A stretch of 64,000 nucleotides of DNA from Cercis canadensis (Eukaryota > Streptophyta > Magnoliopsida > Fabales > Fabaceae). This document shows, one piece after another, positions 10,503-23,046 of this stretch. The DNA lies in contig QAOA01008571.1 of the NCBI GenBank assembly GCA_003255065.1, forward strand, positions 62,001 to 126,000, written 5' to 3'. The translations under genes and the position numbers were made by a program. How positions within the stretch are numbered: position 1 is the first letter of the stretch; each line of letters opens with the position of its first letter. The notes under the pieces are model-generated. The model searched no databases, had not been told where the DNA came from, and worked only from the letters and a program-made list of their open reading frames with translations.

Positions 10503-12174
10503 TGATGAACACACTTTTTATACAATAGTTATCCCTCATACTTAGTCTTTTAAACCTCTTTTGGGCTGAATTGAGTAGACTTGCACCTCATTTGATGACC
10601 TTGGATCCATTTGTGCCTAATTGCAATTTCCAGCAATACTGAGCATTTTATGCTGTCTCTGTGTTTCGTGCATATCTTGAGTTCTGGATGTCTAAAAATT
10701 CCTAGTCATACCTTGTAGGAAATCTGAGAGAATTTTCTACAACTTTTTTTCAGGGCTCCAAAGCCAATTTGGACGTCCAGAAGGTCATATGCAGCCTGGA
10801 AGCCAGAGAAGATATGTTGTCACAGGATTCTGACCTACATGCAGTGTTTGGGCCATAACTTGAGTTGTGCATATCATATGAACTTGAAACTAGTACCATT
10901 GGAAAGCTAACAGACAGAGCTTCAATTGTTATGAAGACCGGTTCACCATATTTTATATTGAAGATGGTCATATTTGTGGTCAAAGTTGGATGATAGTTCC
11001 AGACACCTATTGGCACTTAAATGGGCCTAACTTCCTCATGACAAGTCTAAATGAGCCCAAACAAAAACCCAATTAAAGCTAAGGCCCATGGGAACAAGTG
11101 TGCCCTAAGGGCAATTTGGGTGTGCATGTAATTTTGGAGGTCTATATCAGCACAAAAGGGCAGCCAAAATTCATATCAAGTCATTTAGATATTTTAGACA
11201 GCTTTTGAACTTTCCTTAGTCTTTAAGTTTTCTCTCTAGATATTTTTTAANAGACACCTATTGGCACTTAAATGGGCCTAACTTCCTCATGACAAGTCTA
11301 AATGAGCCCAAACAAAAGCCCAATTAAAGCTAAGGCCCATGGGAACAAGTGTGCCCTAAGGGCAATTTGGGTGTGCATGTAATTTTGGAGGTCTATATCA
11401 GCACAAAAGGGCAGCCAAAATTTATATCAAGTCATTTAGATATTTTAGACAGCTTTTGAACTTTCCTTAGTCTTTAAGTTTTCTCTCTAGATATTTTTTA
11501 AGAACTTGGATTCTCTTGTTCATGGAGGGCTAATTCATCAAATCAATCTAGGTTTTGGTTGTTCTGATTATTGGTTTTGAGATTATGTGTTGTTGTTATT
11601 CATTTAGTTGTTAATCAAGTTCTTCAATCCTCTGAAATATTCTGTTTGAATTGCTTAATTCGAATTTGGATTTTCATATTCTGTTTGCATGTGATACAAG
11701 AGGATTGTATGGTTAATTAATGTTTCTGAGCTTTTGGATGGATTAATTACCTTGGCTGGATCATGGACTTAGGTAAAGCTGGACTTGAATGTTTGCTTAA
11801 TTCATTTAATCTTAGTTAAAACTGAATTCTGGTTGCTTAACCAGTGAACATCCATAGAACATTGAGAGGCTTCTTGATATGTTTTAAAGGCCAAGAACAT
11901 GGTTAATAATTGAATAGATCATTGGAAATCAAGGATGGACTAAAATCAAAATCAGTTAAGACTTGGATTGGTTGTTTTCCCTAAAACTTTACCACTTACA
12001 ATTAATTTCTGTCAAACACTTGAACAAACAAAACCCCCCTGTTGATATGGTTCTTAATATGATTCACTAAATAGAACAATCCTTAGGTTCGACTTAGGGC
12101 TGCCTTATGCTACAAGTAGCTTAGGTAACCGACCTTAAACTTTAACTAATTTGAGGAGCTTTGGCAGCTCATCA
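10503..12174. mobile_element. Solo LTR 2 inside element A, behind integrase
   Basis: It starts TGATGAACACAC and ends CAGCTCATCA. It is flanked by a perfect 5-bp duplication, CCCTT at 10498-10502 and 12175-12179. The GC-rich spacer before it (GCAGCGCCC) resumes after it (GACGTTGCAGTGCC), which supports an insertion. No coding region or second LTR. About 251 bases of its length (N at 11251 plus the repeated 250 bp) look like an assembly artefact, so the true length is near 1.42 kb. Confidence 0.75.
11001..11501. repeat. 250-bp direct duplication around a single N
   Basis: 11001-11250 and 11252-11501 are the same 250 bases, starting AGACACCTATTGGCAC, with two differences that I can see (AAAACCC/AAAGCCC and AATTCAT/AATTTAT). 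The one N at 11251 sits exactly between them. This is what two overlapping contig ends look like when they are joined without merging. Confidence 0.85.
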
Positions 12175-12179
12175 CCCTT

Positions 12180-13433
12180 GCTCACCTATGTAAGCCATAA
12201 TCAGGGAGTAAGACGTTGCAGTGCCTATCACGGATGCCGCAGCACCCATTTGAATTCCCATAAAATATAAAAAAAATTAAAATTTTAAAAACCTACTTTT
12301 CAAAATGCATGTTTTGGGTACCCCTTTCAAATTCCCCATTCCTTCCCTCTTCCTCTCACTCACACCCTCACCTTTCTCTTCGCCCGTTTCATTATCTTTT
12401 CTTCACCAATGCATGCAACCTCTCACCCAAAATCTCATCATTTCCTCACTCAATCACCCAAAATCACTCCATACCTTTCTCCCTTTCATCATTTTGCACC
12501 CCTCTAACCTCACCCCACTCACATTTGGCTTAAATTTTTTTTCTTTCTTCACTCATTCTCTCACACACCGAGACAACTAGGTTTTGTCTTAGGTCTTTCA
12601 TTTTTGACCCTTCTAGGTAATTTCTCTCCGCCATTTTACTTTGGTCATGATATGGGATGAAATATGGCCAAATGGAGGTGTTAACTTTATAGATTGGTTG
12701 TTGCCCAATGGATTTTGAGTTATGCCTACCAAGTGTTTGCTATAATGCCTAAATGAATTATGGAGACATTTTGATTCACAAGTTAAATTCTTTTAGTGTC
12801 AATTGCAATTTTTATTGCAGGAATCTTTGTTTAATGGTCAATTGGAGGTGTGCTTATTAAGTTAGGCTCTTAGAAACCATGTCTTATTTTGTGCCCACTG
12901 TGTGTGTACTAACATGCCTATATGACAGTTAGTGTCCATTGTGTGCCATTTTGTGTTTGGAGTGGGTACATTACTTTTGACTTAGTAGACTCCACATCTT
13001 TATACTATATCACCACCCCCACACCTCGTCTTATCATATGCCATGCCTCCCACTTTCCCTATGTTTTCTTTGATTGTTTATGCATACTAACAGGACATAC
13101 CAGCTTTTATAGCCCAGTAGTCCTTTTGGGAAAGCATATGTTCTTATAAATACAATTTTGGGCTCCTCATGTATGCAAATTCTTAAATAAATTGACCTCA
13201 TGAGACAAGTGCATGTTTCACTAGGCTCCTACTTCGATTATTTCCATTTTATACTTGTTGGAAGACTATTTTGATGCTTGCATTGTTTCCATACACAACA
13301 CATACATTTCCATGTCTCATTTTTTTTGTCACTGCTAAACTTCAGGTTTATGTTTTTCTCCATTTTGGAGTAGAACATTAACTTGTGCTTTTTTTTTTTT
13401 TTCCTCAGGTTTGACACAGCTTTATCAACCAAA
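12180..13433 (+). other. Element A spacer and pyrimidine-rich leader before the downstream ORF
   Basis: 12330-12590 is C/T-rich (repeated CACCC/TTCTC), like a 5' untranslated leader. A possible splice donor (CTAG|GTAATT) lies at 12616. A strong acceptor (about 14 T then CCTCAG) ends at 13408, 26 bases before the ATG of the next ORF. No protein is supported here. Confidence 0.45.
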
Positions 13434-14643
13434 ATGACACCACCAAGCAAGAAGCGAGCCACTGCTTCCTCATCATCTTCCAGCTCTAGCTCCTTTGACC
13501 GCCGAAATTCGTGAGCAAAAAGGCCCAGAAGTGGCTTCTTGACTCAATCATTCACAATGCATTAGTACAAGAGCGTGGCTTAGAATTCACTCGTAGCCAC
13601 AACATTGAGATCCGGGTTTTAGCCATCCACAATGGTTGGATGGACTTTGTGCAGCACCCAATTGCTGCCATCATTCCTGTTGTCAAAGAATTTTATGCAA
13701 ATGCCAAATTCCGCAAAGAGTTCAAAGTGTTTGTGAGAGGCAAATGGGTACCATTTGATAGTCGTTCCATCAATGCCCTTTTTGGCTTGCCAAACATCGC
13801 CAATGATGACTACCTTCATTATCTCCATGATGGACCCAACTAGGAGGAAATCATCACAACACTCTGCAAGCAAGGCACACCCAATTGAAGATGCGAGATG
13901 GCACTCTTATCTCCTTTAAGGCCATTGCCCTAGAAACTTGCAATAAAGTGTGGTATCATTTCTTATGTGCCCGGCTTATACCCACATGCCATCTAAGTGA
14001 TGTCACAACCAATAGGGACATGCTCCTCTATGCCATGGTCACCTATATTTCCATCAATATCAAAAATTTGATTAAACAATCGATCATTCACTATATTGAC
14101 AGTACCAAAGGCATTGCTTTTGGCCATCCTTCGGTGATCCAAATGCTTTGTCAACAAGCCGGGGTCGAGTGGCAGCCCAATGAGGAGATCTTTCATCCGA
14201 AGCAACCTCTGAGTATCATAACTCACTGACTGCAAGGTTGGGACCCATATGCCATGGCACGATGATAACCAGCGCCTGAACCGACGCCCACAGACCCACC
14301 AGTAGCCAGCCAACCCCAGGTCACTGACTCTAATTCTTTTGCCACTACAGGTACGAGATTAGGCCGCTTAGAGCACCTGATGTCATGCCTCCTGCAGCAT
14401 TCTAACAGAAGTGACCAGTTTATGACTAGAGCTGACTAATTCATGACCTAAGCATACAAGTTCATGGAATATCAAATGAGCTTCAATGCTTACATTGCTC
14501 AATACTACAACCAAGGGTCATCAGTACCATCATTCTCTGCCACTCCCGACCTTCCTCCTTATACATTAGGGGGAGAAGACGACGAGATGGAGGACTCTAA
14601 TGATGACGGTGACGCTTCGAACAACATGTCTAAAGCTTTTTAG
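13434..14643 (+). pseudogene. Element A downstream ORF (plant transposon protein-like), frameshifted
   Basis: Starting at ATG 13434 the frame reads a Ser-rich start, shifts near 13500, and then runs KKAQKWLLDSII ... VLAIHNGWMDFVQHPIAAII, VVKEFYANAKFRKEFKVFVR, GKWVPFDSRSINALFGLP. After another shift near 13850 comes KVWYHFLCARLIPTCHLSDV, RDMLLYAMVTYISINIKNLI and PSVIQMLCQQAGVEW, then a stop at 14227 and, in the same frame, an acidic end (GGEDDEMEDSNDDGD) stopping at 14641. This pattern matches the 'putative plant transposon protein' domain known from Athila-type elements. It sits where other gypsy elements carry an env-like gene, but I see no signal peptide or membrane segment. Function of the family unknown. 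Confidence 0.65.
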
Positions 14644-16021
14644 GGGAATTTTCTTTATTTTTTTTTTCTCTTTTTAATACATTGAGGACAATGCATTTCG
14701 TAAGTTTGGGGGTGGAAAAATTTGATGTCGCTTTAGTTTTGTTCCTTGTTTAAGTTAATTTCTATTATTTTCTATGTCTTGAAGTAATTTTTAGGAAGTA
14801 ATGTAATCGATAATTGTTAAAACTTGAATTCTTGGAAACATATGCATACTCTGATTCTGTATGATTGACTCCTTTCTGATTTCTTCTCAAACTCATTTAC
14901 TCCTTGAACACAATTGAGCACATGATCCTGCACATTTGTAGTTAATAGTATTTTGAAGAAGAATTGTGCATGCTTAGCAATCATTTGACCTCAAAGGACT
15001 CTAGAACTCGCTTGAATGCCACTTGAGGTGAAATCCTAGGCTTTGAAACATTAAAGAGATCATTTGGGCATTGTTTTAATTCGTTTGAGCCTTTCAAGCT
15101 AACCCATGTATTAGTAATATCCTTAGTCACTCCATTTGAGCTTAAAATATAGCCTTCTTCTTTGTCAACCTGTACCTTAATCTAGACCTCCAATATAGCC
15201 TTTCAAGCTAACACATGATGCATTCCAATGCTCGGAAAAATATTGAGAGCAAAAGAGAAATAAGGGTGTATGGGTGGAGTTTTGAACCTTGAAAAAAAAA
15301 AAGCAGATTGTTGCTTCTTGACTCGATGTTCATGAAAAATAAATAAAAGAAAAGGTTGATTCATCCCTTCAAATCATAAAAAGAAAATAAGTTTGGGGGT
15401 GAAATCATCCATTCAAGGAAAAGAAAGAGTAAAGAGAAGCACAATCGAATGAAAGTAACTAAAAAGAATCAAGGTAGTTGGCAAAGCAATAATGGAAGTT
15501 AGTGGAAAAGTCGGGTGACGATTAATGAGAAACTGCTCTAGAATCTTAGTTTAGGTGGTGTGTCATGGGTGAAATGAGCTGTGTGGATTATCCTTTTACC
15601 ACACCCTAACCATAGCCTTACATTACATACTTAGAAAGTCCTTTTGATTATTAATGTTAAAAATAAGCCTACATTAGTGGAAAGTGGCATGATAACTAGC
15701 CTATGGAGATTCCTTTTAAGCTCTATTAAGAGGTCCACATTTATGAGAAAAGCATGTATAACTTAATTCAAATATCATCATATCTAAGTGCATGGATACA
15801 CACACACATTCAAGGAAAATGTTGTATGAAGGAATTTGCATTGAGTCATACACCTTTTTGATATGATAATGATTCCTTGGATTTTGACTTTTTGTTATCT
15901 TTGAGACTCATTGAGGATGTAAAGTTGAATGGTTATTCAATAGTTTTAAAGTTGATTTTTAATGTTTTTCTTCGTCTTAGTTTTTGCTTAAGGACAAGTA
16001 AATCTCAAGTTTAGGGGTGTT
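14644..16021 (+). other. Element A 3' non-coding region and polypurine tract
   Basis: Non-coding sequence with phrases such as AAGTTTGGGGGTG and long A/G stretches. The mirror image is recognisable in element B at 18541-19880. It ends in the polypurine-like tract CAAGTTTAGGGGTGT (16006-16020), directly in front of the LTR start TGATAAGTC, where plus-strand DNA synthesis would begin. Confidence 0.65.
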
Positions 16022-17265
16022 TGATAAGTCAATTTTGTACCACTTATTTTATGACTAATTTAGTTTGATTTTTGTTAGTTCTAAGTCATGGTAGGTTTGA
16101 TTCCGATGTTTAATTTATATCTTTGATAGGTTTTCATGTTAGAAGTTTTTGGAAGTCACTTTGGTATTTTTCGATGTTAAAAAGAGAAGATTTTTGGAAA
16201 AATTGACTGGAGGCAGCAGCTAGGGCACCGCAGCCCCTAATCCCAACGCTGCTTTGCACGCAAAAGACTATAGTTCCAAGAGCTAGGGCGTCGTAGCGCC
16301 CTACATCAGGCACCACAACGCTTGTGAAGTTGATCAGTCACCTTATAACCAGGGACTTGAGCACCGTAGTGCCCATCGTTGATAGAACCCATTTCCAGAC
16401 AGAACCTTAGAGGATGCAGCCCTCCGAGAACCAACTCATGATTTGACTTCAAGGACTCCTATGTTCACTAGGATTTCTAATTTATTTTATTTCCTTTTTG
16501 TTTTAAACTTCCTAGAACATATAAATATGATTGTTAAGGACTAGAGTAGGGTTCCACACTTTTTACACAAGAGGCAAAGGGAAAAAGGAGATTAAGCTTG
16601 AAGATTGGGTTTTCATAATTGATTTTCAGAAGTCTAAGAGTTTCTTTCATCTTTTCTCTTGCACTTATGTTTAATTTTTGTGTAACCATGTTTTCTTCCA
16701 TTTTTATGAACTAATTTCCTCTCTAGGATTACGATGTAACCTAGTTAGGATAATTCATGTAATTTTACTGATTTAATTCAAGAACTATTGTTTCTATTAT
16801 CATATTCTTCTCAATTCTTATTGCTTCTAATTTATTGGCCATTAATTAGTTGATTGGATGATTTCAATGAACCGGGAGGTGAGTTGTGATTATAGATCAT
16901 AGAGATGAAGATCATGAGTTGCATAAGGGATAGGAATATACCCTTGTGGCATATGCAGCTATTAAGAGAATCATTGAACTAAATAAATTTCTGGGTAGTC
17001 TAAATTCACATAAGAATATAGTGAATTAATGCTTAAGAATAACTCTGTTTGACCTTCGGATAGGCTAATGGAAAACTAAGGATTATTGGCTAGTAATAAA
17101 TAAGATAGTTCTTGGTTAATGAAGTAGGAATAATGAATTGGACTAGCTATGGTAAAACCGAAAGCCCTAGATATTTCTCATTTGTATTTCAAACTCATTT
17201 ATTATTCTTGCATTTCAATTATTGCTCAATATAAAGTCTTTGCTGATTTTGAGTGTCTAGATAAA
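16022..17265 (+). repeat. Element A 3' LTR, first part (interrupted by element B)
   Basis: It starts TGATAAGTCAATTTTGTACC right after the polypurine tract. The second half matches the truncated 5' LTR. It is cut at 17265 by the insertion of B and resumes at 24313-24432. Combined length is about 1364 bp. A GC-richer stretch at 16200-16350 carries repeated CACCGCAG/GCGCC phrases. Confidence 0.85.
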
Positions 17266-18518
17266 TGTTACGTAAAAAGTGTACGCAAGTGTACGTGCCA
17301 TAATCAAGTAATAAAATGAGAGTAAAGTATTGTCCCACGGAGACAGTGGCTAATAAGTACCAAAATTGAGTGTATTCTAATTTTATCTAGAGAATCAGTG
17401 AGTGAATATAAGTGATAATCTAAAGGCAAAAATACTAAATCAGTGATGAGTAGAAAAAATGGATGAGAAATATCTAGGGCTTTTGATTTCACCATAGCTA
17501 TTCCAATTTGCTATTCTTAATTTATTAACGAAGAACAATCTTCCTAATTGCTAGCCAAGAACCCTAAATTATTTATTAGTGTTTTCCAAAGTCAAACAAA
17601 AATATCTCTAAGTTATGAACCCATTATATTCCTATATGAATTGCGAATAACCTAAAAATTTACTTAATTCTATGGTTATTTTTAAATAGCTACACAGGCC
17701 ATTGAGGTATATCTCTATCCTATATGTAACCTATGTTCTTAATCCCTATAATATTTAATTTCAAATTACCTCTTAGTCTCATTGTAATTATCTAATCAAC
17801 TAATTTGTGATCAAACAATTAGATGCATGAAAAATTAAGAAGAAGAAGAAGAAGACAATTAATAAAGGAGTTTTTTAATTAAAGAAATAGAAAATCACAA
17901 ATCTTCCTAGCTAGGCTACATTATAGCCCTAGAAGAGAATTTAGTTCATGACAGTAGTTAAGAACATGATTACACAAAAATTAAACATAAGAAGAAGAGA
18001 AAAAAAATGAGAAAAACTCTTAAAAGCTAAGAATCAATGATGAAATCCCAATCTTGGAGCTTGATCTTCCTTCTCTTCTTGCCTCTTGTGTAAAAATGTG
18101 TGAAACCCTAATTTACTCTTTAAAAGTCCTATTTATAAGTCCTAGGAAGTTTAAGAAAAAAAAAAGAATTAAAATAAGATAAGAAACATAGTGAAATTTG
18201 GACTCTTAGAAGTCAAATCTCGAGTTGACTGTCGAGGGGCTGCAGCCTTGGGTTTAGGCACTGCAGGCTCTGAGTCCCTGCCTAGTGGGCACTGCAGCCT
18301 CCAATTCTTTGCTGGAGCGTGCTGCTGCCTCCAACCCAAATTTGCCAAAACTTGCTTTTTTTAAACACCAAAAAATGCTAGAGTGACTTTCAAAGTCTTC
18401 TAAAGTAAAAACTTATAAATAAAACATTAATTCATAAGAATCAAACCTAAAATACCCTAGAGCAAACAATTAACAAGTTAGATAAATACAAGATAAGCGA
18501 TATAAAACCGACTTATCA
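17266..18518 (-). repeat. Element B 3' LTR (left on + strand)
   Basis: 1253 bp, highly similar to 23070-24307. The first ~95 bases compared by eye show roughly eight differences, so the insertion is not recent. Its inner end ACTTATCA is followed by the polypurine tract on the minus strand. A GC-richer block at 18226-18345 has repeated CTGCAGCC/GGCACTGCAG phrases, as in A's LTR. Confidence 0.85.
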
Positions 18519-18535
18519 AAGACCCCCCCTTCCCA
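18519..18535 (-). promoter_or_regulatory. Element B polypurine tract
   Basis: On the minus strand this reads GGGAAGGGGGGGTCTTT, abutting the LTR start TGATAAGTC. It is the plus-strand primer for reverse transcription. It is longer and purer in G than element A's tract. Confidence 0.75.
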
Positions 18536-20459
18536 AAACTTGAGATTTGCTAGTCCTTGAGCAAAATAAATAATTAAATTAACAAAGTTAACAAGACTAA
18601 CACACATGAGTAACAACATAAATCTACTAACCAAATAGGCCTCTAGGATAAAAATTAATCATAGCTCAAGGAAAATTTATTATATCATGAAAGTGTATAA
18701 ATTAATTCAAATGCAAGTTGTAACTTACTAATAATCTCATTGAGTGTGTGTGTGTATAACATTTCACAAATGACCTCTTGCACTATGAATAAGTTTATAC
18801 ACGCTCAACCAAACAATTAGTCCTCTAAATAAAGCACATGAGGAACTCCTTAGGCTAGCTTTTCATGTCACTCACTACTAATGTAGGCTAGTCAAAACAT
18901 CAAAGATCAAAAGGACTTTTCAAGATTGTAATGAATGACTAAGGTTAAGGTGAGGTAAAAGATAATCAATGAAGTTCATTCACCCATGACACAAAACCAA
19001 TCTAGGCTTTTAGAGCCCTTCTTCATTAGTTTTCACCCAACTTTTTCACCAATTTTTTTTCTTTCTTTGTCATTCACCTTGATTATTTTCCTTTTTTTTC
19101 ACTTGATTGTGCTTCTCTTTGCTCTTTCTTTTCTTTGAATGCTTGACTGCACCCCCAAACTTATTCTCTTTTAATCATCAAAAGGGTGTATCAAAAATTT
19201 TTTTTTTTTATCGAGTCAAGAAGCAGTAATCTAGTTTTTATTTTCAAAGCTAAACACTCCTCCCATCCACCCTTATTTATCCAAATGCTCTCAATACTTT
19301 TCCTAAACTGACAATGTGTCATGAATGCAAGGTTAGGAAAGTTATTCAAGGGTTAGGTTAAAGTAGGGGTGACAAAAAAACTATTACAAGTAGGCTCAAT
19401 TGAGGTGACTAGGGATAGAAATAATGCAAGGGTCGGCTTGAAAGGCTCAAACTATCCAAACAATGCCTAAGGCATCTCCCTAAAGTTGCATAGCCTAGGA
19501 TTTCGCTTCCAGCGGCATTCAAATTAGTTCTAGAATCCTATGAGGTCATATAAGTACTAAGCATGCCTAAACCTTTTTCAAATCAAGCAAAGAATGCAAA
19601 TGCTTAGGGCTATGTGCTTAATATGTCAAGAAAATACAAGTTAAGTAAAAACTAGCACAAGAATTAGGCACACACACAAACATAACATCCATCATTTTCC
19701 AAGAGCTATGAACAATTACAATCATTTTATCATTGGCCCTAGGTTTTCAAACTTCATTATCGCTAAGGACAACACAAATTATAATTAAAAATCTACTAAT
19801 TAAACAACATAATAACAAAAAGAAAGTAATGGCAAACAAAAAGTAGAAATTCAACAATTTTCACCCCCAAACTTAAGACTAACATTGTTCTCAATGTTAA
19901 GCAAATTAAAAGAGAAAGTATAGAAAACTCCTCAGGATAAGAGGTGGATCAATGTTCGGTTGGAATGAGAATGAATATTAAAAATCTAGCCTTTGTTGCA
20001 TATTAAAGCCTTTTTTTTTTTGGGGGCTATAAGAACGTTGGGGCAGCGTGGGGCAGTTCTCCAGCGTGGGTAGGTATGTCTCTCTCTCGCACAAGGGTGT
20101 TGGTGCGTTGCGGTGCCCTACACTCTGTCCAATTTCGCAAAATTTTCATTTTTTTGCATGTGCACATCTTGGACCCCCAAACTTAGTTCCACACCTAAAA
20201 TTTAACAAAACTAAAGAAAAATAAATAAACCTAACACATAACTAAAGATATAAGATAAAAATCTAAGAAATCAACAAAGCAAAACAAAATGAAGGGTTTA
20301 GAAAATGGGTTGCCTCCCAAAAGGTGCTTGTTTTATAGTCCTCAGTCTGACTATCTCTGGAATAAATTACCCAAGATAAAAAATGGTAGTGGAAGTCTTT
20401 TGAAACTTTACTCCACTATCTCTATGAGCCTTAGATTGTTGGCCATTTTCCTTTAATCT
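18536..20459 (-). other. Element B 3' non-coding region and pol deletion junction
   Basis: No gene. On the minus strand the sequence just inside the protease-linker reads ENGQQSK, resembling the last residues of an Athila integrase (NGQRLK in A). It then continues as the post-pol sequence (CTATAAAACAAGCACC..., plus-strand 20290-20345). So the deletion joins the protease linker to the extreme end of integrase at about 20440-20460. The remainder, including AAGTTTGGGGGT-type phrases, matches A's 3' non-coding region. Confidence 0.6.
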
Positions 20460-21126
20460 TCATACCTCGTTTACATCTCCAAAGCAAGAAGACTTCTTGA
20501 GGTACTCTAAAAATATCTTTTTAAATGAGGGTTTCTTTTTCTTTTTGTTTTTATGAGCCTCAACTCGAGGTAAGGAACCAACCACTTGCTTTGTGAGGAT
20601 TTTCTCATCTTGAAACTTTGAATCAGGTGGCTTTTCCTTCTTAGACATCCCCTCAATGCAAGCTTTAATTGGTTTCTTTAAGGAGTTTGCTTGAGACACT
20701 TCTTTGATGCTTCCCTCTATTGTGTCAATTTTGAAGCACCTAGTATCTTCATCCAAGTGTTTAGTTTCCTTGAACACTTTAAAGGAGACTTGATCACCTT
20801 GAACTCTCAAAGTGAGTTGCCTTTTTCTGAACATCAATGAGAACTTTCACATTTGCTAAGAATGGACAACCAATAATGATGGGGATTTCTTGATCCTTCT
20901 CTATGTCTAGCACAACAAAGTCCGCTAGGAAGATGAACTTATCCACTTTCACCATTACATCATCAAGGATTCCCCTTGGATATTTGACTGATCTATCTGT
21001 CAATGTCAAGGAGATGGAGGTTGGTTTAACTTCTCCTATACCCAATTTCCTGAAAATATAAAGAGACATAAGGTTAATACTAGCACCAAGATCACAAAGT
21101 TCCTTATTCAAAAGATAAGTTACCAA
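20460..21126 (-). pseudogene. Element B protease and basic linker
   Basis: Two overlapping open pieces on the minus strand. The first (21126-20794) has the retropepsin motif LCDLGASINLMSLYIFRKLG with catalytic Asp, then VDKFIFLADFVVLDIEKDQ and PIIIGCPFLAN (the ILG-type closing motif). A shift leads into the second (about 20837-20460), a linker ending in a Lys-rich stretch (HKNKKKKKPSFKKIF) and a stop. The protease would cut the polyprotein. The frame change near 20800 breaks it. Confidence 0.75.
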
Positions 21127-22935
21127 TAGTGCAAGGAATATTAAAACTCCATGGATCTGTTAATTTTGGTGGCAATTTCTTTTGTGAGATTGCACTACAC
21201 TCCTCAATAAGTGCCACAGTTTCACAATCCCCTAGTCTTCTCTTATTGGTGAGAATCTCCTTCATGAATTTGACATAATTAGGCATTTGTTCCAAGGCCT
21301 CCGCAAATGGAATATTTATATCGAGCTTCTTGAACACCTCAAGGAACTTGGAGAATTGTTTGTCCATGTTTTGCTTTTGAAATTTGTGAGAGAAATGTAC
21401 TCGGAGTTTTTATGGTGGAGGATTATTAGGAAATAGTATGGACTTAGGTTGCTTCACCCCCTTTATTGAAACTTCGTCAGTAGGTATGACAACTTCTTTT
21501 ACTTCATATGTTTTTTCTACCACTAACTCTTTCATTTTAGGCTCTTCAACCACTTTGTTATTTCACAGAGTTATGACATTAACTTGCTCCCTAGGATTTA
21601 TTTCAGTATTGTTGGGCAATGTGCCTTGATCTCTAGAAGATAGAATATTAAAAATTTGCCCAACTTGCACCTCTAAGTTCCGAATGGAAGTGGCTTGATT
21701 TTGTAATGTAGTGTCAATACTTGTCATGAATTGAGTAATGTTCACTGTCAACTAAGCAAGAGCATCTTCTAATGAAACTTTGGGTGGTGGTGGCTAAGCT
21801 TGGAATCCGGATGGGTTAGTCACATTCTAAGAGTTCTTCTAGGAGAAATTATGGTGATTTCTCCATCTCAAATTGTAAGTGTTAGAAGATGGTGCACCTT
21901 GCCTATTAGAATTTCCCACAAATTGAGCTTCCTCAAGAGATGGTGGGTCATTCATGTTCATCACAAGACAATCTGCACTAGAGTGATCACCATCAGATAC
22001 TTCACATTTGACTTGAGGAGTGTGGATGGCATTGGTGGTCAGAGTGCCTAATTGCTTTGCAAGAGAGTCCATATTGGCATTGAGGGCTGTGATAGGATCA
22101 ACTGCATGCATCCCATAAGCTTGCTTAGTTGGACCCCTTTTAGAAAGCCATTGGCAAACATTTACTACCAATTGGTCAAGTAGCTTGAAAGTTTTTTCAT
22201 TAGTTTTCTCCATTAATGACCCACTTGCAGTGGCATCAAGTAGAGTTCTAGTGGACCTATTCAAACCATTATAGAAAGTTTGAATTTGGAGCCACTCTGG
22301 TAAACCATGGTGTGGGCACTCCTCAATAAGCCCTTAAACCGCTTTCAAGCTTCATGTAGTCCCTTCATGTCATGTTAGACAAAAGTGTTAATATCATTGC
22401 GCATCCTGGCTATTTTTGCTAGTGGGAAAAATCTTGTCAAGAATTGGTTGGTCATCTCATCCCATGTGTTGATAGAACTTAGTGCAAGATAGTATAGCCA
22501 ATTCCTCGCTTCATCTTTTAGTGAGAATGGAAATAAGCATAATCGAATGACATCGTCAGTGGTGCCATTACACTTAAAGGTGTCACAAATCTCAAGAAAT
22601 CCAGCCAAGTGTACATTGGCATCTTTAGTTGCTAGCCCTCTAAATTGGTTGGCTTGCATCATCTGAATGACACTAGCTTTGATCTCAAACTGGTTGGCTT
22701 GAATTGTTGGCCTATTAATCCCTGAGATAAGGGCTGGCCCCTTGGGAATTCCATAATCCTTCAATGCTTTCCGAGCAATAACAAGTACCACCACTGGCTC
22801 TCTATTTTGCTCAGCGTCTTCCATAGTGATTTGAGTTGGTCTAGTGACGCTTCTTCTTTCCCTTCGGTATTTCTTACATGTCTTCTCGATTTCAGAATCC
22901 AAAGGTAGTAGATTACCGCGCCCAACACTTCCCAT
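21104..22935 (-). pseudogene. gag: Element B gag, broken after a long open N-terminal half
   Basis: From the ATG at 22935 there are 186 open codons: a basic start, NQFEIKASVIQMMQANQFRG, DANVHLAGFLEICDTFK, and EARNWLYYLALSSINTWDEM with FLTRFFPLAKIARMRNDI, the Athila gag core. A stop follows at 22372-22374. The next piece (22264-21839) continues the gag (SLEEAQFVGNSNRQG) and later pieces reach FSKFLEVFKKLDINIPFAEA at 21360. Fewer lesions than in A's gag, in line with B being younger. Gag plus LTRs and priming sites are what an element mobilised by a partner's enzymes needs. Confidence 0.8.
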
Positions 22936-23046
22936 ACACTAGAGAGAATTCTTGAAAAACAAAAAGCACAAGTGTAAAACAGAAAAAATAAAGATCTAGA
23001 CTAAAATTAGACTACTTTAGTATTAATATTAATAAATGCACAACCC

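Noticed and set aside
10160..10525. 121-codon minus-strand frame and its 71-codon plus-strand partner
   Set aside because: They result from GC-rich repeated spacer of element A; no domain on either strand.
12305..12590. 91-codon Pro/Ser/Leu-rich frame
   Set aside because: C/T-rich leader-like DNA gives open frames in two overlapping phases; no recognisable protein.
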